Assembly (NCBI RefSeq): GCF_003457605.1 | Contig: NZ_QRAN01000025.1 | Span: 1,011 to 42,599, forward strand | Origin: Seongchinamella sediminis | Lineage (GTDB): Bacteria; Pseudomonadota; Gammaproteobacteria; Pseudomonadales; Halieaceae | DNA: 41,589 bases | Reading direction: 5' to 3' | Shown: positions 24,363 through 32,364 of the stretch, one piece after another | Numbering within the stretch: position 1 is the first letter of the stretch | How the letters are laid out: the number at the start of each line of letters is the position of its first letter | Program-made: the position numbers and the translations under genes | Notes under the pieces: generated by a model | What the model was told of the DNA's origin: nothing | What the model saw: the letters and a program-made list of their open reading frames with translations, nothing else | Database searches by the model: none

Positions 24363-26912
24363 ATGCGCTGCGTCGCCAGGCATTCCATTTATCCCGCGTT
24401 CACTGTCCTTTCCTGCCTGACACTGGGAATGTTACTCATCGCTAACACGGCGCAGGCCCAATACCGCTGGCCAACGATGAAGTTCGAGGTCTTTGCCGGC
24501 AATCCCTACACCGGCACCACGCTGTACGAGATGTTTGGCAGCTACGACTGGCTGGAGTCGGAAAACCTGATCTACCCGGTGGATGACGAGGTCGCGAAGG
24601 ACATTGAACGGGCCTTTAACGAGGCGGCGGTGTGGTACCAGCAACGCGGCTTCCCGCCACCCCTGCTGGAACCCATCGTGGATACCGATGACGGGCCGGC
24701 TTATCGTGTCTACGTGTGCAGTTACAAGTGGGAACAGCAGCTGTGGGACCGGATCACCGAGGCGACGGGAACGACACGCACATCCCTGGTGACGGCAGAC
24801 CAGATTGAGTGGTCGCGTTGTGGCGGTAATGAAGAAAATGATGATTTGAATGCGGGCGCCTATGTCTCTGACTGTAACGTGGGCTCACGCAAGCGGGTCA
24901 TCTACATCAACCGGGATGTGGCCATCGGTGCTGACAATCGGCTTACTGAACTTGGTTACCAGACCCTGGCGCATGAGTTACTGCACGCCATCATACCTAA
25001 CACCGTGTTCGGCAAGTCGGAGCTTTACTGCGGTGCGTACAGCTGGATTACCGAGGGAATTGCCGACGCCCTGGGCTGGGATATTGCCGAGGAATTGTGG
25101 GCCCACAGATACCGGCCAAGCACACAGGACTCGGACCTGGTGAAGAGCTGGGGATATAGACCCTATTTCGAGCCGCTGCCGCAGAACGGGAAGTTGAGTA
25201 TCCCCGGACTCCCGGCCAAGGTGAAACTGAATGCTGGTTATGCCAGCAGTTCCTTCTGGCGCTTTGTGGCCGATGCCTATCCCAAGGGCTGGAATATCAT
25301 GGTTGCGGCCGGGCGCAGGGGACCGCCCGGCCTGCTCGACCTGCCCCTGTCGGGTCCCGGCTGGCGGGCCGAGGTGGACTGGCTGGACCAGGGGCTGCGT
25401 GCTCGTTTCAATTACGGCCTGGATGCCATCTACGGCAGTTTCGCGGGGCATTTTGTGCATAGCGTACCGCCCTACGCTCGCTACAAGGGAAAGGGCGCGG
25501 AAAGCCAGGCAGTGATGGACCACTGGACCAATCTGCTCTATGAACAATGTGCTTCGGTTGACCTCAGCAGCGGTCGGCCACAAAAGGTCTCGCTGGACAT
25601 TGCAGAATTAGGCGCGCGATGCCTGTGGGTGGAACCCACGGGCAAGGCGGGCGCGGTACAGGTGACCTTCCAGGCGGCGCACGATGATCTCGGCCTGCTG
25701 CAGGATGTGTGGATCAGCCGTCCCGGTACCACGCTGCTGGTGCGGGCCTCCAGCACCGGCGAATTGCCGAACGGATCCCCCCGCTACATTTCGAGCTGGA
25801 AGGATTTTCCCCAGGAGGGCAGCGAGCGCACGCTGTATGTGATCAGCAATGTGGCGAGAAAGCCCTCTGAGAGCAAGCCCAGGAAGATCGAGCTGACGGT
25901 GTCCCTGCCGAACAATCAGAATTCGGCGCGCCCGCCCATGCCGCCACGCAAGTACGCGACTGCGCCGGGCAAGCCCGCCTTCAACAAGCACGCCAAAACC
26001 CTGGGCCGCCGGCAAAGCGAGACCCGGAAAATGATCAATCAGCAAATGAATTACGACAAGAAAAGCCTGAGTGACGAGGTTTCCACCGCCACCGAGGTGT
26101 CGCGTCACCCGGACAAACCCGACTGTGCCGAGCCTTTCAAGTACCAGGCCTGCGGGCCGACGACGAGCATCCTCCTGACCATCATGCCGGGCACCTACAG
26201 CGCGCCGGGGCAGGTGAATGCCCAGGGCGGAATGGCGTCCCAGGTGATGGGTGGCCTGCAGGCGATGGCCCAGACCAGCGCCTTTGACTCGATGGAGGTG
26301 ATGACCGAGCTGAATGCGCGAATCAAGACCATAAATGGCAGCACGGTGAATATCGCCACGCCCTTGTTTGACTATGGATTCAGCGGCACTTTCGACAATG
26401 CCCAGATCAGCGTGATGATGCGGGATGAAAAGCGGCTCAGCGCAATCGGGCCGCCGGACGCAAACGGCCGCACGCGCCTGACCGGTCGGGTGACCATTAC
26501 CGAGTACACACCTTTTACCCTGCGTGGCAGCTTCGTCGCGCCTCTGGCGGAGTTCGTTGAATCACCCAGTGGCCCCGCCCGGTACCGGCGACGGGAGACG
26601 GTGACGGGCACATTCACATCGGTGGCACCCTGGCAGGCGGACGAGCGGGTCAAGGTAGTGGTGGAATCCCGGGAAGTGCTTAAGGAAGACATCATGAGCG
26701 GCCTGGGTGTGCCTGCGGGTATGGGCTGGTCGCTGGAACAGGGCGGCAACACTGCTGCCCAGGACGCGGCTGGCGCTGCTGCCGGTGGCGGTGGGCAGGG
26801 CCAGGTGCTGGAAACGGCGGAGTGCACCTGCGCCTGCGACACCAAACCCTTCGTGGATGATCTGTGTGCGCTATTGTGTGAAGATGAGTTCGCGGCCTGT
26901 GAGGCTCCCTGA
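24363..26912 (+). CDS. Exported metallopeptidase-like protein (HExxH), family not recognised
   Basis: An 849-residue protein read from ATG 24363, behind AAGGAGTCACC; longer frames to 24096 have no support. A signal peptide ends near residue 32 (IANTAQAQ). A gluzincin-like zinc site is present: H204-E205-L-L-H208 in LAHELLHAI, with a candidate third ligand E231 in WITEGIADALG, so a peptidase reaction is possible. A middle region (about 480-620) is beta-rich. A Lys/Pro-rich linker (RPPMPPRKYATAPGKP) follows, then a domain from about 580 to 800. The C-terminal tail has a cysteine cluster (ECTCACDTK, LCALLCEDEFAAC). It leads a set of three exported proteins. No substrate is evident. Confidence 0.72.
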   Translation: MRCVARHSIYPAFTVLSCLTLGMLLIANTAQAQYRWPTMKFEVFAGNPYTGTTLYEMFGSYDWLESENLIYPVDDEVAKDIERAFNEAAVWYQQRGFPPPLLEPIVDTDDGPAYRVYVCSYKWEQQLWDRITEATGTTRTSLVTADQIEWSRCGGNEENDDLNAGAYVSDCNVGSRKRVIYINRDVAIGADNRLTELGYQTLAHELLHAIIPNTVFGKSELYCGAYSWITEGIADALGWDIAEELWAHRYRPSTQDSDLVKSWGYRPYFEPLPQNGKLSIPGLPAKVKLNAGYASSSFWRFVADAYPKGWNIMVAAGRRGPPGLLDLPLSGPGWRAEVDWLDQGLRARFNYGLDAIYGSFAGHFVHSVPPYARYKGKGAESQAVMDHWTNLLYEQCASVDLSSGRPQKVSLDIAELGARCLWVEPTGKAGAVQVTFQAAHDDLGLLQDVWISRPGTTLLVRASSTGELPNGSPRYISSWKDFPQEGSERTLYVISNVARKPSESKPRKIELTVSLPNNQNSARPPMPPRKYATAPGKPAFNKHAKTLGRRQSETRKMINQQMNYDKKSLSDEVSTATEVSRHPDKPDCAEPFKYQACGPTTSILLTIMPGTYSAPGQVNAQGGMASQVMGGLQAMAQTSAFDSMEVMTELNARIKTINGSTVNIATPLFDYGFSGTFDNAQISVMMRDEKRLSAIGPPDANGRTRLTGRVTITEYTPFTLRGSFVAPLAEFVESPSGPARYRRRETVTGTFTSVAPWQADERVKVVVESREVLKEDIMSGLGVPAGMGWSLEQGGNTAAQDAAGAAAGGGGQGQVLETAECTCACDTKPFVDDLCALLCEDEFAACEAP

Positions 26913-26976
26913 TCGGGCGCAACCGCAGGCCTTGTGCTAAGGTGAAGTGATTTATAACAGAGGTGATGGAGAAAAC

Positions 26977-27978
26977 ATGAAATACATGGAAAGTGACAAG
27001 CCGACACGCGGTATCAGTTTGCCGGGGCGCATGGCGACATTCGCCCTGTTGTTGCTCGGCCTGACGGTCAATGGCCCGGCCTGGGCCTCGCACCCTTACC
27101 AGAAGTGGGCCGACGAACTCGGTATTGACCTCAACGTATCCTACGACGGCACCCGGGTCATGGAATTTGAGGGTGGAACGATCGAGGCCACCGAGCGGCG
27201 CGCGCCCGGGAAAATGTATACGGAAACCCATGTACAGGGTATGTCGTCTGCGGTCATCTTGCGGGAGGATCTCGGCAAGAGCTACCTGGTAATGAACTCC
27301 CTGGGGTTCTACAAGGAGGACACGCTGGAGGGGGGTATGCTGCAGGCCGCCAACGGCATGGAATTCAGCAGGATCGAGAAAATGGGCCGGGAGCCCATCC
27401 TCGGTTTCCCGTCCACCAAGTACCAGACCCGATTCAAGGACAATGACGGCAAGGGCGCCGGCTTCATCTGGGTCACCGATGACGGGATTCCTATCAAACT
27501 GGACATGATTTACTCCAACCGCGACGCCAAAGGCATGCGCATCGGCATGGAGTTCACCGAGCTCAACATCCGGCCCCAGGATCCCTCGGTGTTTGAGCTG
27601 CCGGCGGGCCTGAAGCCGATGTCCCTGGGGGGCTTCGGTTCGATGATGAAGCTGCCCGGATCCGCCCCGGCTGCGAACACGCAAGCGGCACCGGCGACAG
27701 CTGGCAACAGCGGTGCGTCCTCTGCCCAGGAGGCCTGCCTGAAGGAAGCCGCCGCGAAGGCTGCCGCGCAACGCGATGCGCAAGAGAAGAAAAACAGCTT
27801 TGGCCGGCTGATGGGCGCCGTGGCCCGCACCGCCTCACGCTTTGGCGTGGGGTCGGACATCCAGGAAATTACCCGGGGACTGTACGATGCCAATGCCACC
27901 GCGGACGATGTGCAGGTGGTGGCCGATGAGTTGGGTATCTCCACTGACGACGTAGAGCGCTGCCGTGAGGCAAACTAG
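26977..27978 (+). CDS. Exported DUF4412-like protein
   Basis: A 333-residue protein from ATG 26977 with GGAGAA upstream. The N-terminus is an export signal (GRMATFALLLLGLTVNGPAWAS), which is long because about 25 hydrophilic residues precede it. The first 200 mature residues are beta-strand rich, with LGFPSTKYQTRFK and GFIWVTDDGIPIKLDMIYS, and IRPQDPSVFELPAGLKPMS near the end. This resembles the DUF4412/LolA-like group of periplasmic proteins, which I recognise only by pattern. A low-complexity Ala/Pro linker and a C-terminal helical tail with a few cysteines follow. It overlaps the next gene by 14 bases and is 64 bases after the peptidase-like gene, so the three are likely co-expressed. Confidence 0.68.
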   Translation: MKYMESDKPTRGISLPGRMATFALLLLGLTVNGPAWASHPYQKWADELGIDLNVSYDGTRVMEFEGGTIEATERRAPGKMYTETHVQGMSSAVILREDLGKSYLVMNSLGFYKEDTLEGGMLQAANGMEFSRIEKMGREPILGFPSTKYQTRFKDNDGKGAGFIWVTDDGIPIKLDMIYSNRDAKGMRIGMEFTELNIRPQDPSVFELPAGLKPMSLGGFGSMMKLPGSAPAANTQAAPATAGNSGASSAQEACLKEAAAKAAAQRDAQEKKNSFGRLMGAVARTASRFGVGSDIQEITRGLYDANATADDVQVVADELGISTDDVERCREAN

Positions 27979-29152
27979 CTTTGCGGGCCTGCTTGCTCGC
28001 GGGGTGATTGTTTTCCTCATGGCGGGCTTGTCCAGTCTGGCCTCAGCCCAGTGGGCGGCCAGTCCCGGCGACACCGTGCGCAACGCCTTCGGCCCGCAGA
28101 AAAACGCCAGTGCCCCGATGTGCCGCGGCGCCTGTGGCATGGATTGCCCCTCAAGCTGTGAACAGGATGTAAACTTCGAGTGTGCCGGCAACGGCAAAAT
28201 GCGCCGGGTGCTGAGCCTGAGCTGTGGAACCCACAAGGCCTGCCGCGAGCATGACGATTGCCTGGACCGCTGCTCGCAGGAGCAGGGTGCGGGCTACGAC
28301 TGCCAGGCCTACTGCCACACCGATGTCATGGGGCAGTATCCTCCCGAGCAGGCGGTTTCCTGGGCCGCTGGCGGCGGTCCCTACGACGGCGAGCCAATCC
28401 AGTTCGAGTACACCCGGCAGCGCCCGGATGACCCGGAAGCCATCTACCGCTGCCCCGATGGGGCGGAACAGACCTGCATCGCCGGGCTGGCCCTCTGCCA
28501 GGCAAAGGGCCGCAGCGTCGACCCGGTGTTCGTTGCCTATGAGGGCGGCGCAGGCGGCACAATGCGGGTGGCGAATTTCCGGTCTGGCGGGGTCTGCCTC
28601 GAGGGCGCTGAGCCCTCGTCGGTCTGCCGGGCGGGGGTTGCCATTCCGGTCAAGGGCGAAGCCCAGTGCAGGCAGGCAGGCGGCAGCAGCCGCTGCAGCT
28701 GGTACGGCTTTGAATTTGATTACAGTAACGCGATACCCGGTGAACCTCTTTACTGCAGTTCATCAGGAGCCGAGGGCGACTTCCTGGGCGGGGTTGTCAC
28801 CAAGGTCATCGAGTCAGTCAATGCCGACTCTGCCGCCAACAGCGAATTCGGCGAGTTGCTCAGCGGCCTGCAGCAGGAACTGGGCAAGGGTAAGTCGCTG
28901 GACCAGGTATTCTCGGGCATCACCATCACCACGGCCGACGGCCAGACCCTCGGCGGGGAACAGGCAAAGCCGGAGTTCGCTGCGCCCGGTGTGCCCCAGG
29001 AAGTGGCGCTGGCGGGATCTTCCGGGCATGTGCTGGTGCCGATCTTCGAACTGCAGGGAGCACAGCCGCGCGGCACCCGTGCGGAGCATTATATCCGCTG
29101 TCTCCAGCAGGGGCGGCCCGTCGTCGAAACCACCTTCGTGCTGCAGTATTGA
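27965..29152 (+). CDS. Exported cysteine-rich protein with a phospholipase A2-like motif
   Basis: A 395-residue protein from GTG 27965, overlapping the previous gene by 14 bases. A signal peptide (GVIVFLMAGLSSLASAQ) is cleaved near residue 28. The next 100 residues hold a dense set of cysteines, including C87-G-T-H90-KA-C93-RE-H96-D97-D98-C99 and CLDRCSQ. The CxxHDxC element (C93, H96, D97, C99) is the catalytic and calcium-site signature of secreted phospholipase A2 folds. The rest, rich in Gly and with more cysteines (SVCRAG, AQCRQAGGSSRCSWYG), is not recognised. A hydrolase acting on lipids outside the cytoplasm is possible. Its link to the two preceding exported proteins is inferred from gene order. 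Confidence 0.68.
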   Translation: MRQTSFAGLLARGVIVFLMAGLSSLASAQWAASPGDTVRNAFGPQKNASAPMCRGACGMDCPSSCEQDVNFECAGNGKMRRVLSLSCGTHKACREHDDCLDRCSQEQGAGYDCQAYCHTDVMGQYPPEQAVSWAAGGGPYDGEPIQFEYTRQRPDDPEAIYRCPDGAEQTCIAGLALCQAKGRSVDPVFVAYEGGAGGTMRVANFRSGGVCLEGAEPSSVCRAGVAIPVKGEAQCRQAGGSSRCSWYGFEFDYSNAIPGEPLYCSSSGAEGDFLGGVVTKVIESVNADSAANSEFGELLSGLQQELGKGKSLDQVFSGITITTADGQTLGGEQAKPEFAAPGVPQEVALAGSSGHVLVPIFELQGAQPRGTRAEHYIRCLQQGRPVVETTFVLQY

Positions 29153-29198
29153 GAATCGGGCGACACGAGGGGGCAGGTCCCTCACTGTGGAGGCAAGT

Positions 29199-29648
29199 TT
29201 GAACGAAGCAGATACGATGCGCGCGATCCTGCGCGATGCCAGGATCATTGCCGTCATCGGCGCCTCGGATAAAACCAGCAGGGCCTCCTATGAGGTGATG
29301 GAATTTCTGCAGCACAAGGGCTTTCGCTGCCTGCCGGTAAGCCCAAGGCTGGCCGGCAGCCAACTGCTGGGTGAAACCGTTTACGCCAGCCTGGCTGATA
29401 TCCCTGACCCCGTCGACATGGTCGACATGTTCATCAATTCCGAGGCAGTGGGTGCCATCGTCGATGAGGCCATCGCGGTCGGCGCAAAGGCTATCTGGAT
29501 GCAGCTGGGGGTGGTCGATGAGGCAGCGGCGGAACGCGCCCGGGCCGCTGGCCTGAACGTGGTCATGGACCGCTGCCCCCGCCAGCAGTGGGCGGGGCTG
29601 GGGCTGGATGACGCGGCCGGTGCGGACAATGTTGGCAGCGGCAGTTGA
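29199..29648 (+). CDS. CoA-binding protein (YccU-like)
   Basis: A 149-residue cytoplasmic protein of the CoA_binding family, a Rossmann-like domain. The nucleotide loop is in IIAVIGASDKTSRASYEV, followed by LQHKGFRCLPVSPR and KAIWMQLGVVDEAAAERARAAGLNVVMDRCP. The TTG at 29199 is preferred because GGAGG lies five bases before it; ATG 29217 lacks a good ribosome site. Function is known only in general terms: proteins of this family bind CoA derivatives. It lies 46 bases after the Cys-rich exported gene and may be on the same transcript, although its role looks unrelated. Confidence 0.8.
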   Translation: MNEADTMRAILRDARIIAVIGASDKTSRASYEVMEFLQHKGFRCLPVSPRLAGSQLLGETVYASLADIPDPVDMVDMFINSEAVGAIVDEAIAVGAKAIWMQLGVVDEAAAERARAAGLNVVMDRCPRQQWAGLGLDDAAGADNVGSGS

Positions 29649-29709
29649 CTCCCGATCGCTGAACAGGCCATCGGCCGCGTGGAGATCCGGTTTCCCGGGC
29701 TCCTGCGCT

Positions 29710-29738
29710 TTGCTGGAGCATTGCTCCAGCGTTATGCT
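29710..29738 (+). promoter_or_regulatory. Candidate promoter with an operator-like palindrome in its spacer
   Basis: TTGCTG (29710-29715) and TATGCT (29733-29738) are 17 bases apart. The spacer and its edges form a palindrome with 8-bp arms GCTGGAGC (29712-29719) and GCTCCAGC (29723-29730), loop ATT. A repressor there would block polymerase. The amidohydrolase-family gene starts 44 bases later. As RNA it could instead stop the upstream transcript, although no T-run follows. Confidence 0.4.
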
Positions 29739-29781
29739 CTGCTGGCTACTCAGTTTATCAATCACCCGGGAGCAATAGTTC

Positions 29782-30591
29782 ATGGTTGTCGATGCCTGGG
29801 GCCAGCACCCCACATTGCGCCACAGCCAGAGTCCGATTTTCGACTCGCTGCGGCGCTGGACCAAACAGCCCGCGCCGACGGAGGCGCTGCCAGTCCAGCT
29901 GACTGTCGAGCAGATGGACGCGGGCGGGGTCGACAAGATGTTGATCAGCGCCTGGCAGGCCCCCGGCAGGGACCTGATTTCCAACGAGGAGGTTGCCCGG
30001 TTTGTCAGTGAGGCCCCTGACCGTCTTGTCGGGGTGGGCTCGGTAGACATATCCAGGCCCATGGAAGCGGTGGCGGAAATACGCCGCTGTGTGCGGGACT
30101 ACCGCTTCAAGGCCATCCGCGTCCTGCCCTGGCTGTGTGAGACCTCGCCGGTCGATCGCCGTTTCTACCCGGTGTATGTCGCCTGCGTGGAAGAGGGCCT
30201 GCCGTTCTGTACCCAGATCGGTCACACCGGTCCGCTGATGCCGTCGGAAGTCGGGCGGCCTGTCTACCTCGACCAGGTCGCGCTGGACTTCCCGGAACTG
30301 GTCATCGTCGGCGGGCATATCGGCTATCCATGGACAGAAGAGGCGGTCGCAGTGGCGACCAAGCATCCCAACGTTTATATCGATACCTCGGCTTATACGG
30401 TCAAACGCTATCCGCCGGAGTTGCTGCGATTCATGCGCGGCCACGGCAGGCACAAGGTGCTGTTCGGCACCAACTATCCGATGATCAGCCCGGCGAAGGC
30501 ACTTGCGGGCCTCGATGACCTTGGGCTGTCGGCGGACATCCGGGAGCTGTTCCTGGGCAGGAATGCGCAGCGAATTTTCAGGCTCGACTGA
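29782..30591 (+). CDS. Amidohydrolase-family (TIM-barrel) protein with altered metal ligands
   Basis: A 269-residue protein of the amidohydrolase_2 (ACMSD-related) group. CTQIGHTGPLMP and VIVGGHIGYPW carry the two middle histidines, and the C-terminus has HKVLFGTNYPMISPAKAL. The usual N-terminal HxH is replaced by VDAWGQHP, and the usual catalytic Asp of FGTDYP is Asn here. Metal binding and catalysis may therefore differ from decarboxylases and hydrolases of the family. ATG 29782 follows GGGAGCAATAGTTC. There is no signal peptide. A palindromic promoter candidate precedes it. It converges with the tetR gene at 30639. Confidence 0.8.
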   Translation: MVVDAWGQHPTLRHSQSPIFDSLRRWTKQPAPTEALPVQLTVEQMDAGGVDKMLISAWQAPGRDLISNEEVARFVSEAPDRLVGVGSVDISRPMEAVAEIRRCVRDYRFKAIRVLPWLCETSPVDRRFYPVYVACVEEGLPFCTQIGHTGPLMPSEVGRPVYLDQVALDFPELVIVGGHIGYPWTEEAVAVATKHPNVYIDTSAYTVKRYPPELLRFMRGHGRHKVLFGTNYPMISPAKALAGLDDLGLSADIRELFLGRNAQRIFRLD

Positions 30592-30638
30592 GCACTGGTC
30601 AGGGTGTGAGCGCTGTACCTGCAGGCTGCCCCGACCGT

Positions 30639-31280
30639 CTACAGCTTGCTGAGCCGCGCTTCGATCTCGGCGCGAAAAGCTTCTGCGGCATCCGCCGCCA
30701 GTACGATATAAAAGCCCTGCAACGAGCGTTTGCGCATCTCCTCCAGGGTGATCAGCTGGTGGGCCCAGTCGCTCATGGCCAGTTGCTGGTTGTTAATCAT
30801 TACCGCGATCAGGGTGTCGCGGTCGATCTCGCCCCTGACCAGGCCCTGGCTCTGCGCCTGCTGCCACAGTTCCCTGCCCAGGCGCACCAGGGTCGGGCGC
30901 TTGAGGTCCCGTTCTCCGCCGTCCCCCGGCGTGGTCCTGAGGTGCTCACTGGCCAGGTGGCTGGCGCGGTAGAAGGGCTCGTCCTCGGCAATCATGTCTA
31001 CCAGGGTACTGATCATCAGCGCCGGTAGCTCGAGGACCGGGCAGGGCAGCTGCCGTCGCAGGCGAATTTCATAGCTGGCGAAATTGTCCGCCACCAGCGC
31101 CTCGAACAGGGCGGTCTTGTTGCCAACAAGATTGTAAATCGTCGGTACGGTGACTTCCGCGGCGGCGGCCAGGTCGCGCAGGTTGAGGCTGTCGAAGCCG
31201 CCCTCGGCGAGCAGGGTGTGCGCTGCGGCGATAATGCGCCGGCGGCGTTTTTCCATATTGGCGGTGCGGGTGTCGGACAT
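30639..31280 (-). CDS. TetR-family regulator of the divergent RND pump
   Basis: A 213-residue repressor starting at ATG 31280. The helix-turn-helix is KRRRRIIAAAHTLLAEGGFDSLNLRDLAAAAEVTVPTIYNLVGNKTALFEALV, followed by a helical ligand domain ending EAFRAEIEARLSKL. It is transcribed away from the RND operon, and a 19-bp palindrome lies in the 46-base gap, so control of both genes is very likely. A -10-like AATAAT with TTGTTA 18 bases upstream could drive it. The inducer is unknown. Confidence 0.86.
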   Translation of the reverse strand: MSDTRTANMEKRRRRIIAAAHTLLAEGGFDSLNLRDLAAAAEVTVPTIYNLVGNKTALFEALVADNFASYEIRLRRQLPCPVLELPALMISTLVDMIAEDEPFYRASHLASEHLRTTPGDGGERDLKRPTLVRLGRELWQQAQSQGLVRGEIDRDTLIAVMINNQQLAMSDWAHQLITLEEMRKRSLQGFYIVLAADAAEAFRAEIEARLSKL

Positions 31281-31291
31281 TCCGGTTTGTC

Positions 31292-31319
31292 TTGCAGATT
31301 ATTTTAACGTCGTTAAAAT
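31292..31319 (+). promoter_or_regulatory. RND operon promoter overlapped by a 19-bp TetR-type palindrome
   Basis: TTGCAG (31292-31297), 16 bases, TAAAAT (31314-31319) form a promoter whose start would fall at about 31326, next to the ATG at 31327. The palindrome ATTTTAACG-T-CGTTAAAAT (31301-31319) covers the spacer and -10, the usual operator placement for TetR repression. Confidence 0.7.
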
Positions 31320-31326
31320 CATAACA

Positions 31327-32364
31327 ATGTTCAAATCGTTTGTGCAATCAATCGCCCTGGCGGTGTTGCTGTCACTTGCACTGCCGTCAGCGGCGGCGGA
31401 GGCGCCGACACCGGTCAAGGTCCTCCGTTTTGCCCCCGCTTCGGCAGACGAGGTACCCCGGTTTCCCGGCAAGGTCGCGGCGGGAGACAGCGCCCTGCTC
31501 GCGTTCAGGGTGGGCGGACAGATAGCGGACCTGCAGGTGCGCATGGGCGACCGGGTGCAGCAGGGCGCCCTGCTGGCAGCGCTGGATCCCACTGATTACC
31601 AGTTGCAGCTCGACGCCCGGGAAGCGGAATATCAGTTGGCCAAACTGGAGGCGGAGCGCGCTGACACGCTGTACCAGCAACGGTTGATCAGCGAGGACGC
31701 CTACGACACGGCCCGTGCTGCCCTGGCTACCAGCGAGGCCCGTCTGGAGCAGGCCCGCGAGCAATTGTCCTTCTGCCAGTTACGTGCCCCTTTCGCCGGG
31801 GCTATTGCCTTTACTTATGCCATGCCGCAGGAGGTTGTGGGCCCGCAGCAGCCGATCCTCAACCTGCAGGACATTTCCACTCTGGAGGTGCGTTTCAACC
31901 TGCCGCCGCGCTACCAGCCCCTGCTGCACACCGGGCAGGCGGCGAAATTCAGTGTCAGCTTTGAGCTCATGCCGGGACTGGTGGTGGCGGCGCGCTACAA
32001 GGAGTCGGACCGCCAGCCCGACCCCGATACCAACAGTTACCCGGTGACCCTGGCAATTGCCTCACCCGGGCAATTGTCCGCGCGCCCGGGCATGCCGGTC
32101 ACGGTCAGCCTGTACCACCCGAGCCTGATGAGCAGTGCCTGGCGGCTTCCCGCCGAAGCCTTTATCGTCCGCAGGGAAGGTGGCGGCAGTGTCTGGCGCA
32201 TTGACCCGGACACCATGACCGTGCAGCGAACCGAGCTTGTGCTGTCTGCCGATGGTGCCCTGATCGCTGGACTGGCGCGCGGCGATCTCGTGATCGCCGC
32301 CGGCGTTGATCGCCTAAGGGAAGGCCAGCGGGTCCAGCGCTGGGTGCGCGAGGAGGGCCTGTGA
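31327..32364 (+). CDS. RND efflux periplasmic adaptor 1
   Basis: A 345-residue HlyD-like protein with a signal peptide (MFKSFVQSIALAVLLSLALPSAAAE). Lipoyl halves are at LAFRVGGQIADLQVRMGDRVQQGALLAAL and QLRAPFAGAIAFTYAMPQEVV, separated by a short helical hairpin (EAEYQLAKLEAERADTLYQQR). A beta-barrel and membrane-proximal domain follow. It is the first of two adaptors in one operon, as in TriABC of Pseudomonas. There is no Shine-Dalgarno site, and the ATG lies only 7 bases after the predicted -10, so the mRNA may be leaderless. It overlaps the next gene by 4 bases. Confidence 0.85.
   Translation: MFKSFVQSIALAVLLSLALPSAAAEAPTPVKVLRFAPASADEVPRFPGKVAAGDSALLAFRVGGQIADLQVRMGDRVQQGALLAALDPTDYQLQLDAREAEYQLAKLEAERADTLYQQRLISEDAYDTARAALATSEARLEQAREQLSFCQLRAPFAGAIAFTYAMPQEVVGPQQPILNLQDISTLEVRFNLPPRYQPLLHTGQAAKFSVSFELMPGLVVAARYKESDRQPDPDTNSYPVTLAIASPGQLSARPGMPVTVSLYHPSLMSSAWRLPAEAFIVRREGGGSVWRIDPDTMTVQRTELVLSADGALIAGLARGDLVIAAGVDRLREGQRVQRWVREEGL

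Noticed and set aside
28224-29198. Extended frame upstream of the CoA-binding protein
   Set aside because: It overlaps the exported Cys-rich gene in another frame and has no homology-like features before 29199.
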